This document shows, one piece after another, positions 43,754 to 52,940 of a DNA stretch of 64,000 nucleotides. Source of the DNA: Jiella endophytica (GTDB lineage: Bacteria; Pseudomonadota; Alphaproteobacteria; Rhizobiales; Rhizobiaceae); NCBI RefSeq assembly GCF_004519335.1, contig NZ_SOZD01000001.1, positions 310,001-374,000 on the forward strand. Reading direction: 5' to 3'. Position numbers and translations under genes: made by a program. Under the pieces are notes generated by a model. It had not been told where the DNA came from and did not search any database. It worked only from the letters and a program-made list of their open reading frames with translations. How positions within the stretch are numbered: the stretch's first letter is position 1; the number at the start of each line of letters is the position of its first letter.

Positions 43754-45384
43754 CGCTGGCCGGGCCGGCGGGAGGCGATCCGAAGGGAGGCGTCGCTCCG
43801 CAATCGACGCGCGTTGCCAATCTCGCACACTTCGTCACCCGGTCGGCCCGCCGGCTGGCGGACCGGCCGGCGCTCGTCTGGGGCGAGCGGTCGTGGAGCT
43901 GGCGCGAATTCGACGCGCGGATCGACGCCATGGCGGCATGCCTCGCCGGGCGCTTCGGCGTGACCAAGGGCGACCGAATCCTCGTCCAGTCGCAGAACTG
44001 CAATCAGATGTTCGAGGCGATGTTCGCCTGTTTCCGGCTCGGCGCGGTGTATGTGCCGACCAACTATCGCCAGACCCCGGCCGAGGTCGCCTGGCTGCAG
44101 GAGGCGGGCGGCGCTGCCGGGGTCATCTGCAATGCGAGCTTCCCGGCCCATGCCGAGGCCTGCAATGCGTCCGCCAAGCCGCCGCGCTTCGTCCTCGCGA
44201 TCGGCGAGGCGGCCTTCGGCGAGGATTACGACGCGCTGGTCGACGCCCATCTCGGCGAGAGCGTGCCGAACACGCCGGTCGACCGCGACGACCCCTGCTG
44301 GTTCTTCTTCACGTCGGGTACCACAGGCCGGCCGAAGGCGGCCGTCCTCACCCACGGCCAGATGGCCTTCGTCGCCACCAATCATCTCAACGACCTGATG
44401 CCCGGCACTGGAGCGGCGGACGCCTCGCTGGTCGTCGCGCCCCTTTCTCACGGGGCCGGCGTCCATCAGCTGGCGCAGGTGGCGGCCGGCGCGACGACGG
44501 TGCTGATGCCGTCGGAGCGCTTCGACGTCGCCGAGGCCTGGAGCCTCGTCGAGCGATACCGGATCAGCAACATGTTCACGGTGCCGACCATCGTGAAGCG
44601 GCTGGTCGAGCATCCTGCCGTCGACGACTTCGACCATTCCTCGCTCAGATACGTGATCTATGCCGGCGCGCCGATGTACCGGGCGGACCAGAAGCGGGCG
44701 CTTGAAAAGCTCGGGCCGGTGCTCGTCCAGTATTTCGGCCTCGGCGAGGTGACCGGCAACATCACCGTCCTGCCGCCGGCCGAGCACAGTCTCGATGACG
44801 AGGTCGCGCGGGTCGGGACCTGCGGTTTCGAGCGCACCGGCATGGAGATTTCGATCCAGGACGAGGCCGGCCAGGAACTGCCGCCCGGGACGAGCGGCGA
44901 GATCTGCGTCGCCGGCCCGGCGGTCTTCGCCGGCTATTACGACAACCCGGACGCCAACGCCAAGGCCTTCCGGAACGGCTGGTTCCGGACCGGTGATCTC
45001 GGCCACCAGGATGAGGCCGGCTATCTCTACATCACCGGCCGCGCCTCCGACATGTACATCTCGGGCGGCTCGAACATCTATCCGCGCGAGATCGAGGAGA
45101 AGATCCTCGCCCATCCGAAGATCTCCGAGGCCGCCGTCGTCGGCGTCCCCGACCCGGACTGGGGCGAGGTCGGCATCGCGGTACTGGTCGCCGTCGCCGG
45201 CGAGACGGTGTCCGAGGCCGAGATCGGCGCCTTCCTCGCCGAGAAGATCGCCCGCTACAAGATGCCGAAGCGCTTCGTCTTCTTCGAGGAAATGCCGAAG
45301 TCGGCCTATGGCAAGATCACCAAGAAGCTGGTGCGCGAGGCCCTCGAGGAGCGCGGCATCCTCGCCGGCGAGGCCGCGGCGTGA
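43750..45384 (+). CDS. AMP-binding acyl-CoA synthetase
   Basis: 544-residue adenylate-forming ligase that would activate a carboxylic acid to its CoA ester. P-loop FFTSGTTGRPKAAVLTHG is near residue 185; GYYDNP, WFRTGDLGHQDEAGYLYITG, RASDMYISGGSNIYP and the final KFGK-equivalent segment KSAYGKITK are all intact. A GTG start at 43750 overlaps the thiolase stop (GTGA). An alternative start would remove only a few residues. Substrate is unknown. The neighbouring TRAP system may import the acid. Confidence 0.92.
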   Translation: MTLAGPAGGDPKGGVAPQSTRVANLAHFVTRSARRLADRPALVWGERSWSWREFDARIDAMAACLAGRFGVTKGDRILVQSQNCNQMFEAMFACFRLGAVYVPTNYRQTPAEVAWLQEAGGAAGVICNASFPAHAEACNASAKPPRFVLAIGEAAFGEDYDALVDAHLGESVPNTPVDRDDPCWFFFTSGTTGRPKAAVLTHGQMAFVATNHLNDLMPGTGAADASLVVAPLSHGAGVHQLAQVAAGATTVLMPSERFDVAEAWSLVERYRISNMFTVPTIVKRLVEHPAVDDFDHSSLRYVIYAGAPMYRADQKRALEKLGPVLVQYFGLGEVTGNITVLPPAEHSLDDEVARVGTCGFERTGMEISIQDEAGQELPPGTSGEICVAGPAVFAGYYDNPDANAKAFRNGWFRTGDLGHQDEAGYLYITGRASDMYISGGSNIYPREIEEKILAHPKISEAAVVGVPDPDWGEVGIAVLVAVAGETVSEAEIGAFLAEKIARYKMPKRFVFFEEMPKSAYGKITKKLVREALEERGILAGEAAA

Positions 45385-46244
45385 CCATGGCGGCGCTGCG
45401 CCAGATCCGGCATCCCGGCCCGGTTGCGTTCGTCCGCTACGCCAAAGCGTGGGGCGAGGCGGTGCCGCTCGACTTCACCGTCGCGCCCGGCGAGACGATG
45501 GAAGCCGGCCTCGGCCGGGGCGTCGCGGACGCCGGCTGCGATGCGGCCTATGTCGCCGTCGACGGCGCCCGTCTGTCGCCGTTCCGCTTCGTCATGCCCG
45601 CCGGCTCTCCCGGCCCTGACCATGCCGCCTGGTATTCGGACACCTTTGCGCCCGACGGGGTCGTCACGGTGCGGGAGGCGGGCGCCATCGTCGGCCGGCG
45701 GGACGGCGCGCCCTTCGTCCATTGCCACGGGCTCTGGCATGCGGAGGGCGAGCGGGTCGCCATGGGACACATGCTGCCGGCCGAAAGCCGGGCCGCCGAG
45801 CCCTTGCGCGTCACCGGCACCGGGCTTCGCGGCGCCGTCTTCGAGGCAAGGCAGGACGCGGAGACCAATTTTCGGCTGTTTGCGGCGGAAGTCGCTTCGG
45901 CCGCTTCCGGGCTTCGTCCGGCGGGTCCCGCCGCGCTCGCTCTGACGCTGCGCCCGAACCAGGACGTCAGCTTGGCGATCGAGGCGATCTGCGCCGAGGA
46001 GGGCATCGCGACCGCTCGCATTTACGGCATCGGCAGCCTCAACGGCGCCCGTTTCGAGGAGGGACCGCCGATGGACTCCTACGCCTCGGAGCTTCTCATC
46101 CGGCGAGGTCGCCTGGCCGAGGGCCGCGCCCGGCTCGACGTCGCGGTGGTCGCCATGGACGGGACGATCTTCGAGGGCGTGCTCTCGCGTGGCGACAATC
46201 CGGTCTGCGTGACCTTCGAACTGGTGATCGTGCCGGAAGGGTGA
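45381..46244 (+). CDS. Tandem PCC-domain (DUF296-like) protein
   Basis: 287-residue protein made of two PCC/DUF296-like halves. Half one (about 25-155) has TVAPGETMEAGL and the metal-ligand-like set H114, H116, H120 and H130 in PFVHCHGLWHAEGERVAMGH. Half two (about 185-285) repeats LRPNQDVSLAI and GIGSLNGARFEEGP, but the histidines are replaced (MDGTIFEGVLSRGD). GTG at 45381 overlaps the ligase stop; ATG at 45387 is an alternative. In bacteria, PCC-domain proteins are poorly understood; this one is operon-coupled with a thiolase and a ligase, so a metabolic or regulatory role in the same pathway is inferred. Confidence 0.7.
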   Translation: MTMAALRQIRHPGPVAFVRYAKAWGEAVPLDFTVAPGETMEAGLGRGVADAGCDAAYVAVDGARLSPFRFVMPAGSPGPDHAAWYSDTFAPDGVVTVREAGAIVGRRDGAPFVHCHGLWHAEGERVAMGHMLPAESRAAEPLRVTGTGLRGAVFEARQDAETNFRLFAAEVASAASGLRPAGPAALALTLRPNQDVSLAIEAICAEEGIATARIYGIGSLNGARFEEGPPMDSYASELLIRRGRLAEGRARLDVAVVAMDGTIFEGVLSRGDNPVCVTFELVIVPEG

Positions 46245-46293
46245 ATGGGGGAAGTGGGGGTGCCGTCGTTCTGACCGGTTCGCGCCCTGCGCG

Positions 46294-46465
46294 CCCCCCT
46301 CTGTCCTGCCGGACATCTCCCCCTCAAGGGGGGAGATCGGCGGCTGCGAGGGCGGCCCCTATGGGCCTGACGGTCGAGCGGCATTACGCTTTTTCGCAGA
46401 GGCGAAGCCGTCGGACGCTTTCGATCTCCCCCCTTGAGGGGGAGATGCCGGCAGGCAGAGGGGGG
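46294..46465. repeat. Long inverted repeat of rhizobial intergenic type
   Basis: Arms at 46294-46339 and 46422-46465 are near-identical inverted copies built from CCCCCCTCTG, a CTGCCGG(A)CATCTCCCCCTC stretch and AAGGGGGGAGATCG, with only a few differences. About 80 unrelated bases separate them. Each arm is also internally palindromic (CTCCCCCTCAAGGGGGGAG). Elements like this are scattered between genes in many Hyphomicrobiales. It occupies most of the 308-base gap 46245-46552, where I see no gene. Confidence 0.7.
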
Positions 46466-46552
46466 TAACCGGGCGCGACGCAAGCCACGGCTGCCATGAC
46501 GGCAAAAATGGACGGCTGCCACGACGTCCAAAATCAGAGGGAGGACAAAGAC

Positions 46553-47338
46553 ATGACCGACACGACCAAGGTGGCGCTTGTCACCGGCGCGGCGCGGGGC
46601 ATCGGCCTTGCGACCGCGAAACGCTTTCTGCAGGAGGGCTGGCGCGTCGCGCTGCTCGACATCGACGGGCCGGCGCAGAAGGCCGCCGTGGCCGCGATCG
46701 CCAAACCGGATGCGACCCTCGCGATCACCGCCGACGTCGCCGATCCGCAGGCCGTCGCCGGAGCGGTGCAATTGCTGGCGGAGCGTTTCGGCCGGATCGA
46801 CGCCCTCGTCAACAATGCCGGCACGGCGGTGTTCAAGCCGCTGCTCGAGACCAGCCACGACGAGTGGCAGCGGGTGCTCGCCGTCAATCTCGGCGGACCT
46901 TTCCTTCTGACCAATCTCGCCGCCCCGGTGATGGCGGAAACCGGCGGCGGCGCGGTCGTCAACATCACCTCGATTTCGGGCCTGCGCGCCTCCACCCTGC
47001 GCGTCGCCTACGGCACGTCCAAAGCCGCGCTGGCGCATCTGACCAAGCAGCAGGCGGTCGAGCTCGCCCATCTCGGGATCAGGGTCAATGCCGTTGCACC
47101 CGGTCCGGTGGACACGGCGATGGCGAAGGCCGTCCACAGCCCGGAGATCCGCGCCGACTACCGGGACGCGATCCCGCTGGAGCGCTACGGCCTCGAGGAA
47201 GAACTCGCCGACGCGATCTTCTATCTCTGTTCGGAGCGGTCGAGCTATGTCACCGGGCAGGTGCTCGGCGTCGATGGCGGCTTCGAGGCGACGGGGATCG
47301 GCCTGCCGACCCTGCGGCGATCGCTGCCAGGCCGCTGA
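46553..47338 (+). CDS. SDR-family NAD(P)-dependent oxidoreductase
   Basis: 261-residue classical SDR: TGAARGIGLATAKRF near residue 11, NNAG mid-sequence, NITSISGLRAS for the catalytic serine and YGTSK for Tyr/Lys. The C-terminal LGVDGGFEATG is the usual end of the fold. The start at 46553 was chosen for GGGAGGACAAAGAC upstream; the open frame to 46496 has no ribosome site. It stands alone between the repeat element and the apiose importer, so its pathway is unclear. Confidence 0.88.
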   Translation: MTDTTKVALVTGAARGIGLATAKRFLQEGWRVALLDIDGPAQKAAVAAIAKPDATLAITADVADPQAVAGAVQLLAERFGRIDALVNNAGTAVFKPLLETSHDEWQRVLAVNLGGPFLLTNLAAPVMAETGGGAVVNITSISGLRASTLRVAYGTSKAALAHLTKQQAVELAHLGIRVNAVAPGPVDTAMAKAVHSPEIRADYRDAIPLERYGLEEELADAIFYLCSERSSYVTGQVLGVDGGFEATGIGLPTLRRSLPGR

Positions 47339-47511
47339 GACGGGCGCTCTTCTGACAGGACCACAGATCGTCGTCGCCTTGCGGTGGCGGCGTCGGCCTG
47401 TCGCGTCCCTGGTGAGATCGCAGGGATCGATGGACCGCGCGTTCATACGGCATTCCGTATTGTCTGCATGGTAGCCGATTCAGCCTGGCCGCTAACTCAA
47501 AAGCTCAGATA

Positions 47512-47528
47512 CTCATCATACCTGTTGA
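47512..47528. promoter_or_regulatory. Shared operator-like motif upstream of the apiose importer
   Basis: CTCATCATACCTGTTGA. The same 17 bases with one change occur at 58705-58721, upstream of apnO. The motif includes TTGACA (47525-47530), so it may overlap a -35 element, which suits a repressor site. The GntR regulator at 54744 is the likely binder; ATACC/GGTAT half-sites are common for this family. Confidence 0.55.
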
Positions 47529-47596
47529 CATCCGAGCGGGAAGTGGCGAGGCTGCGACCAATCAGGGGAACCTGCGTCGAGGAGGACGCGGGCTGA

Positions 47597-48556
<960 letters not shown>

Positions 48557-48579
48557 GATCGTCCTTCGACATGCCATTT

Positions 48580-48604
48580 CGCCCGGCGTTCTTTGCGCCG
48601 GGCG
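48580..48604 (+). promoter_or_regulatory. Stem-loop after the sugar-binding-protein gene
   Basis: CGCCCGGCG (48580-48588), a 7-base loop, and CGCCGGGCG (48596-48604) form a perfect 9-bp stem 24 bases after the receptor's stop codon and before the DUF2291 gene. Same placement as in the TRAP and PotD-type operons of this window. Confidence 0.6.
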
Positions 48605-48629
48605 TCTCGATGCTCACGGGAGGGCATTC

Positions 48630-49277
48630 ATGTTGCGTCAGGTCTCGCGACCGATCCTCGCCGCCATTGTCGTCTTCAGCCTTTCGGGCTTCACCATCGT
48701 CTGGGACAAGCCGGCTTCGGAAGCCGGAAGCAAGGCCGCTCCCCAGACCGACGAGGCGCGCATGGCCGCCTATGCGGACGCCAACTGGCAGGACAAGGTC
48801 GTGCCGGTGATCGAGGCTCACCTCGTGCCGCTGGCCAAGCTGCGCGGCGAGCTCGCCGGCGGCGCCGACAAGGCGGGAGCAGCCTACGGGCTCCGGCCCG
48901 AGGGCGAAGCCAATCCCTGGAATTTCGCGGTCTCCGGCGAGGGAAAGATCGTCAAGGCGAAACTGAAGAGCCGCGCGGCCAAGCTCGAGGTCGATACCGA
49001 CGATGACGGCAAGGGCGACGTGACGATCCAGCTCGGACCGGTCATCCGCGGCACGGCGCTGCGGGACGCGATGCCGTTCATCGACTTCACCGATTTTCGC
49101 GACCAGATCGAATTCGCCAAGCTGGCCAACGCCCTAAACGACGTCGCTCATGCGCATCTCAGCCTGCCGGAAAGCGATCCGACCGGCCAGACAGCGCGTT
49201 TCGAGGGCGTCTTCACCCTGCGCGGCGATGCCGGGACGATCGAGCTCGTTCCCACCAAGCTGTCGATCGGCGGCTGA
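48630..49277 (+). CDS. DUF2291 family protein
   Basis: 215-residue protein with a single N-terminal hydrophobic segment (about residues 9-23, ILAAIVVFSLSGFTIV), so it is probably a membrane-anchored periplasmic protein. The remainder is hydrophilic with VIRGTALRDAMPFIDFTDFRD, a stretch characteristic of DUF2291. Family members are almost always found in ribose-type ABC operons and their role is not known. The start at 48630 follows GGGAGG; one base separates its stop from the RbsA gene. Confidence 0.82.
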   Translation: MLRQVSRPILAAIVVFSLSGFTIVWDKPASEAGSKAAPQTDEARMAAYADANWQDKVVPVIEAHLVPLAKLRGELAGGADKAGAAYGLRPEGEANPWNFAVSGEGKIVKAKLKSRAAKLEVDTDDDGKGDVTIQLGPVIRGTALRDAMPFIDFTDFRDQIEFAKLANALNDVAHAHLSLPESDPTGQTARFEGVFTLRGDAGTIELVPTKLSIGG

Positions 49278-49278
49278 G

Positions 49279-50838
49279 ATGACGACGATCGATCATCCCG
49301 TCGGCCTGTCGATCCGCGGCGGCACCAAGGTCTATCCGGGGACCGTGGCGCTCAAATCTGCGGACTTCGATCTCAGGATGGGGGCAGTCAACGTCCTCGT
49401 CGGGGAGAACGGCGCGGGCAAGTCGACGATGATGAAGGTCATCGCCGGCGTCGAGCAGCTCACCGAGGGGCGGATCCTCATGGACGGCGAAGAGGTCGTC
49501 TTCCGGACGACCGACGATGCGGCCAGGCACGGCATCGGCATAGTCTTCCAGGAGCTGAACCTCTTTCCGAACCTGTCCGTCGCCGACAACATCTTCATGG
49601 CCAGGGAAAGGACCCGGGCCGGCATCGACATCGACAGCGGCGCCCAGCGCGAGGAGGCGCGCCGGCTGATGCGCCGCCTCGAGCACGACATCGACCCGGA
49701 CACGCTGGTCGGCGACCTCAAGGTCGGCCAGCAGCAGATCGTCGAGATCGCCAAGAGCCTCTCCCAGAACGCCAGGATCCTGATCCTCGACGAGCCGACC
49801 TCGGCGCTGTCCTCGGCCGAGGTGGAGATCCTCTTCCGGGTCATCGACGAGCTGCGCAAGGACGGCGTCGGCATCGTCTACATCTCCCACCGGCTGGAGG
49901 AGCTCCTCCGGATCGGCGACTACATCACCGTCCTGCGGGACGGCCAGATCACCGGTGCCCGGCCGATGGAGGGCGTCGATCTCGCCTGGATCGTCCGCAA
50001 CATGATCGGCGACGCCTCGAAGGACTTCGCCAAGGACGTCGACCACGCCTTCGGCCCGGAGGTCTTCCGCGCCGAGGAGATCACCTTGCCGTCGAGCCGC
50101 GGCGGCCTGGCCGTCGATCACGTTTCGTTTTCCCTGCGCGCCGGCGAGATCCTCGGCATCTACGGCTTGATGGGCGCCGGGCGCTCGGAACTGCTCGAAT
50201 GCATCATCGGCGGCGTCACGCATTATGGCGGCCGCCTCTTCGTCGAGGGAAAGCCGATGGCCGAGCGCAGCGTCTCGGGGCGGATCGCCCGAGGCATCGC
50301 GCTCATCCCGGAGGATCGCAAACAGGACGGCCTCGTCCAGATCCTGTCGATCCGGGAGAACATGACCCTTTCGAGCCTGAAAGCCTTCGCCACCGGCATC
50401 CATCTTTCCCTGAAGCAGGAGGCGCTGAGCGTCGCCGACTTCATCAGGCGGATGACCGTCAAGGTGGCCTCGAGCGAACACGAGGTCTCCTCGCTGTCCG
50501 GCGGCAACCAGCAGAAGGTCGTCATCGCCAAGGCGCTGATGACCAGGCCGAAGATCCTGTTGATGGACGAGCCATCGCGCGGCATCGACATCGGCGCCAA
50601 GGCCGAGGTGTTCCGGGTGATGCGAAGGCTCGCCGCCGACGGCCTCGGCATCGTCTTCGTCACCTCCGATCTCGACGAGGTGATGGCGCTTTCGGACCGG
50701 ATCCTGGTGATGTCGAACGGGCGCGTCACCGGGGAATTTGACCGCGCCGACGCCACCGAGACCGCGCTCGTCGAAGCCTCCAGCCTCGGCCACGGGCCGG
50801 ATGCCGGTCGTGCCGGCCATTTCAGGGAAGCATCGTGA
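49279..50838 (+). CDS. Sugar ABC transporter ATP-binding protein, RbsA-like (double ATPase)
   Basis: 519-residue protein with two nucleotide-binding halves. The first has Walker A GENGAGKS (residues 42-49), VGQQQIVEIAKSL and LILDEPTSALS. The second has a degenerate loop GLMGAGRSE, the signature LSGGNQQKVVIAKAL and LLMDEPSRGID. This asymmetry is normal for RbsA/XylG/MglA. The start at 49279 is 1 base after the DUF2291 stop; the frame opens at 49150 inside that gene. Confidence 0.92.
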   Translation: MTTIDHPVGLSIRGGTKVYPGTVALKSADFDLRMGAVNVLVGENGAGKSTMMKVIAGVEQLTEGRILMDGEEVVFRTTDDAARHGIGIVFQELNLFPNLSVADNIFMARERTRAGIDIDSGAQREEARRLMRRLEHDIDPDTLVGDLKVGQQQIVEIAKSLSQNARILILDEPTSALSSAEVEILFRVIDELRKDGVGIVYISHRLEELLRIGDYITVLRDGQITGARPMEGVDLAWIVRNMIGDASKDFAKDVDHAFGPEVFRAEEITLPSSRGGLAVDHVSFSLRAGEILGIYGLMGAGRSELLECIIGGVTHYGGRLFVEGKPMAERSVSGRIARGIALIPEDRKQDGLVQILSIRENMTLSSLKAFATGIHLSLKQEALSVADFIRRMTVKVASSEHEVSSLSGGNQQKVVIAKALMTRPKILLMDEPSRGIDIGAKAEVFRVMRRLAADGLGIVFVTSDLDEVMALSDRILVMSNGRVTGEFDRADATETALVEASSLGHGPDAGRAGHFREAS

Positions 50839-51908
50839 TGTCCGAACAGACCCTTGCCCGACCGGCGGCGACAGGCTTCGACGTGAATGCCGCGCTGCTC
50901 GTGCTTCTCAAGGCGCGCACCTTCATCGCGCTGATCCTCGTCTTCGCCTTCTTCGCCTTCGCCGCCCCGAACTTTTTGTCGGTGGCGAACATGGTGATCA
51001 TGTCGAAGCACGTCGCGCTGAACGCCTTCCTCGCCATCGGCATGACCTTCGTCATCGTCTCGGGCGGGATCGACCTCTCGGTCGGATCGATCGTCGGCCT
51101 CTGCGGCATGGTCGCCGGATGGCTGATCCTCAACGGCATCGATCTCGGCCTCGGCTTCACCATCCAGTTCAATACCTTCGAGATCTGCTTCCTGGTCATT
51201 CTCGTGGGCATCACCGTCGGCGCCCTCAACGCCTTCCTGATCACCCGGCTCAATGTCGCGCCCTTCATCGCCACGCTCGGCACGCTCTATGTCGCGCGCG
51301 GCGCCGCCATGCTTTCCTCCAACGGCGAGACCTTTCCCAATCTCAACGGCAACGCCGCCTATGGCTCTGCGACGTTCCGCCTGATCGGGGCGGGGGATTT
51401 CCTCGGCGTGCCGATCTCGATCTGGATGCTGATCGTCGTCGGGCTGGCCGCCGCCTACATCGCCCGCCGCACGCCGCTCGGGCGCTACATCTACGCCGTC
51501 GGCGGCAACGAGAAGGCGGCCGGCCTCTCGGGTGTGAGGGTCAACCGGGTCAAGTACTTCGTCTACATGTTCTCCGGCTTCTGCGCGGCGCTGGTCGGCA
51601 TCATCATCGCCTCGCAGCTGGTCGCCTCGCACCCTGCGACGGGCGAGACCTTCGAGCTGAACGCCATCGCCGCCGCGGTCCTCGGCGGCACCTCGATGTC
51701 CGGCGGTCGCGGGCGGATCGCCGGCACCATCGTCGGCGCCTTCGTCATCGGCATCCTCTCCGACGGTCTCGTGATGATGGGCGTCTCGGCCTTCTGGCAG
51801 ACGGTGATCAAGGGCGTCGTCATCATCGCGGCCGTGGTGATCGACCAGGCCCAGCAGCGCTTCGAGAGCCGCCTGGCGCTGCAGGCCCAGGCCGCGCTCG
51901 GCAAGTAA
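50838..51908 (+). CDS. Sugar ABC transporter permease, RbsC-like
   Basis: 356-residue permease of the branched-chain amino acid/ribose family, with the signatures GGIDLSVGSIVGLCGMVAG, GTLYVARGAAMLSSNGETF and GGTSMSGGRGRIAGTIVGAF. ATG 50838 overlaps the RbsA stop by one base (TGATG); a GTG three bases earlier is an alternative. It completes the importer with the receptor and the RbsA-type ATPase. Confidence 0.92.
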   Translation: MSEQTLARPAATGFDVNAALLVLLKARTFIALILVFAFFAFAAPNFLSVANMVIMSKHVALNAFLAIGMTFVIVSGGIDLSVGSIVGLCGMVAGWLILNGIDLGLGFTIQFNTFEICFLVILVGITVGALNAFLITRLNVAPFIATLGTLYVARGAAMLSSNGETFPNLNGNAAYGSATFRLIGAGDFLGVPISIWMLIVVGLAAAYIARRTPLGRYIYAVGGNEKAAGLSGVRVNRVKYFVYMFSGFCAALVGIIIASQLVASHPATGETFELNAIAAAVLGGTSMSGGRGRIAGTIVGAFVIGILSDGLVMMGVSAFWQTVIKGVVIIAAVVIDQAQQRFESRLALQAQAALGK

Positions 51909-51920
51909 GGAGGCCCCCGT

Positions 51921-52940
51921 ATGAAGGGCGCATTGATCGGCTGCGGCTTCTTTGCCCAGAACCAGCTCCACGCCTGGGCCGAGATCGAAGGCGCCGGGAT
52001 CGTCGCCCTCTGCGACACCGACGAGGCGCGGCTGTCGGATACCGCCCGGCGTTTCGGCATCGAGCGAACCTATCGCGACGCCGCAGCGATGCTCGATGCC
52101 GAGGCCCTCGACTTCGTCGACATCGCGACGACGGCTCCGAGCCATCGGCCGCTGGTCGAAATGGCGGCAAAGAAGAGCCTGCACGTCATCTGCCAGAAGC
52201 CCTTCGCCGAGACGATGGAAGACGCCCGCGCCATGGTCGCGGCGGTCGACGACGCCGGGCGCGTCGTGATGGTGCACGAGAATTTCCGCTGGCAGTCGCC
52301 GGTGCGCCGGGCAATCGACATGGTGCGCGGCGGGGCGATCGGCGAGCCCTTCTTCGGCAGGGTCTCCTTCCGCTCCGGCTACGACGTCTTTTCCGGCCAG
52401 CCCTATCTCGCCGAGGGCGAGCGCTTCATCATCGAGGATCTCGGCATCCACATCCTCGACATCGCCCGGGCCTTCTTCGGCGACGTCGACCGGCTGGCGG
52501 CGACGACGCGGCGGGTCAACCCGAAGATCCGCGGCGAGGACGTCGCGACGATGCTCCTGTCCCATGCGAGCGGCGTCACCAGCGTCATCGACTGCTCCTA
52601 TGCGACGAAGCGCGAGCCGGAGACCTTTCCGCAGTCGCTCGTCGAGATCGACGGCACCGAGGGCACGCTGCGGCTCGACGCCGGCTATCGCCTGACGATC
52701 CAGGCGAAGGGCGAGGAGAGCGTCGTCGACGTCTCCCCACCGCTGCTCTCCTGGGCCGAGCGCCCCTGGCACAACATCCAGGAAAGCGTCCGGACGATCC
52801 AGCAGCATTTCGCCAACTGCATCGCCGAGGGCCAGGAGCCCGAAACCTCCGGCCGCGACAATCTGAAGACCCTGGCGCTCGTCGAGGCCGCCTATCGCTC
52901 TGCGGCAACCGGCGAAACGGTCCGGCCGGGGGAACTGTGA
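51921..52940 (+). CDS. apsD: Gfo/Idh/MocA oxidoreductase, probable D-apiose dehydrogenase (ApsD)
   Basis: 339-residue NAD(P)-dependent enzyme. Rossmann motif GALIGCGFFAQNQLHAWAEI is at residues 3-22; DIATTAPSHRPLVEMAAKK and CQKPFAETMEDA follow, with QKP replacing the usual EKP. DLGIHILDIARAFFG belongs to the C-terminal domain. The combination with the D-apionate lactonase-like gene (4-base overlap) is the reason for calling it ApsD, which oxidises D-apiose to D-apionolactone. Family membership is certain; substrate is inferred from the pathway neighbours. Confidence 0.82.
   Translation: MKGALIGCGFFAQNQLHAWAEIEGAGIVALCDTDEARLSDTARRFGIERTYRDAAAMLDAEALDFVDIATTAPSHRPLVEMAAKKSLHVICQKPFAETMEDARAMVAAVDDAGRVVMVHENFRWQSPVRRAIDMVRGGAIGEPFFGRVSFRSGYDVFSGQPYLAEGERFIIEDLGIHILDIARAFFGDVDRLAATTRRVNPKIRGEDVATMLLSHASGVTSVIDCSYATKREPETFPQSLVEIDGTEGTLRLDAGYRLTIQAKGEESVVDVSPPLLSWAERPWHNIQESVRTIQQHFANCIAEGQEPETSGRDNLKTLALVEAAYRSAATGETVRPGEL

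Noticed and set aside
47384-47596. Plus-strand frame of 70 codons in front of the apiose receptor
   Set aside because: It crosses the shared operator-like motif, has no homology and no ribosome site.
50223-52808. Minus-strand open frame of about 860 codons opposite the apiose genes
   Set aside because: Antisense shadow of RbsA, RbsC and ApsD, with no family features.
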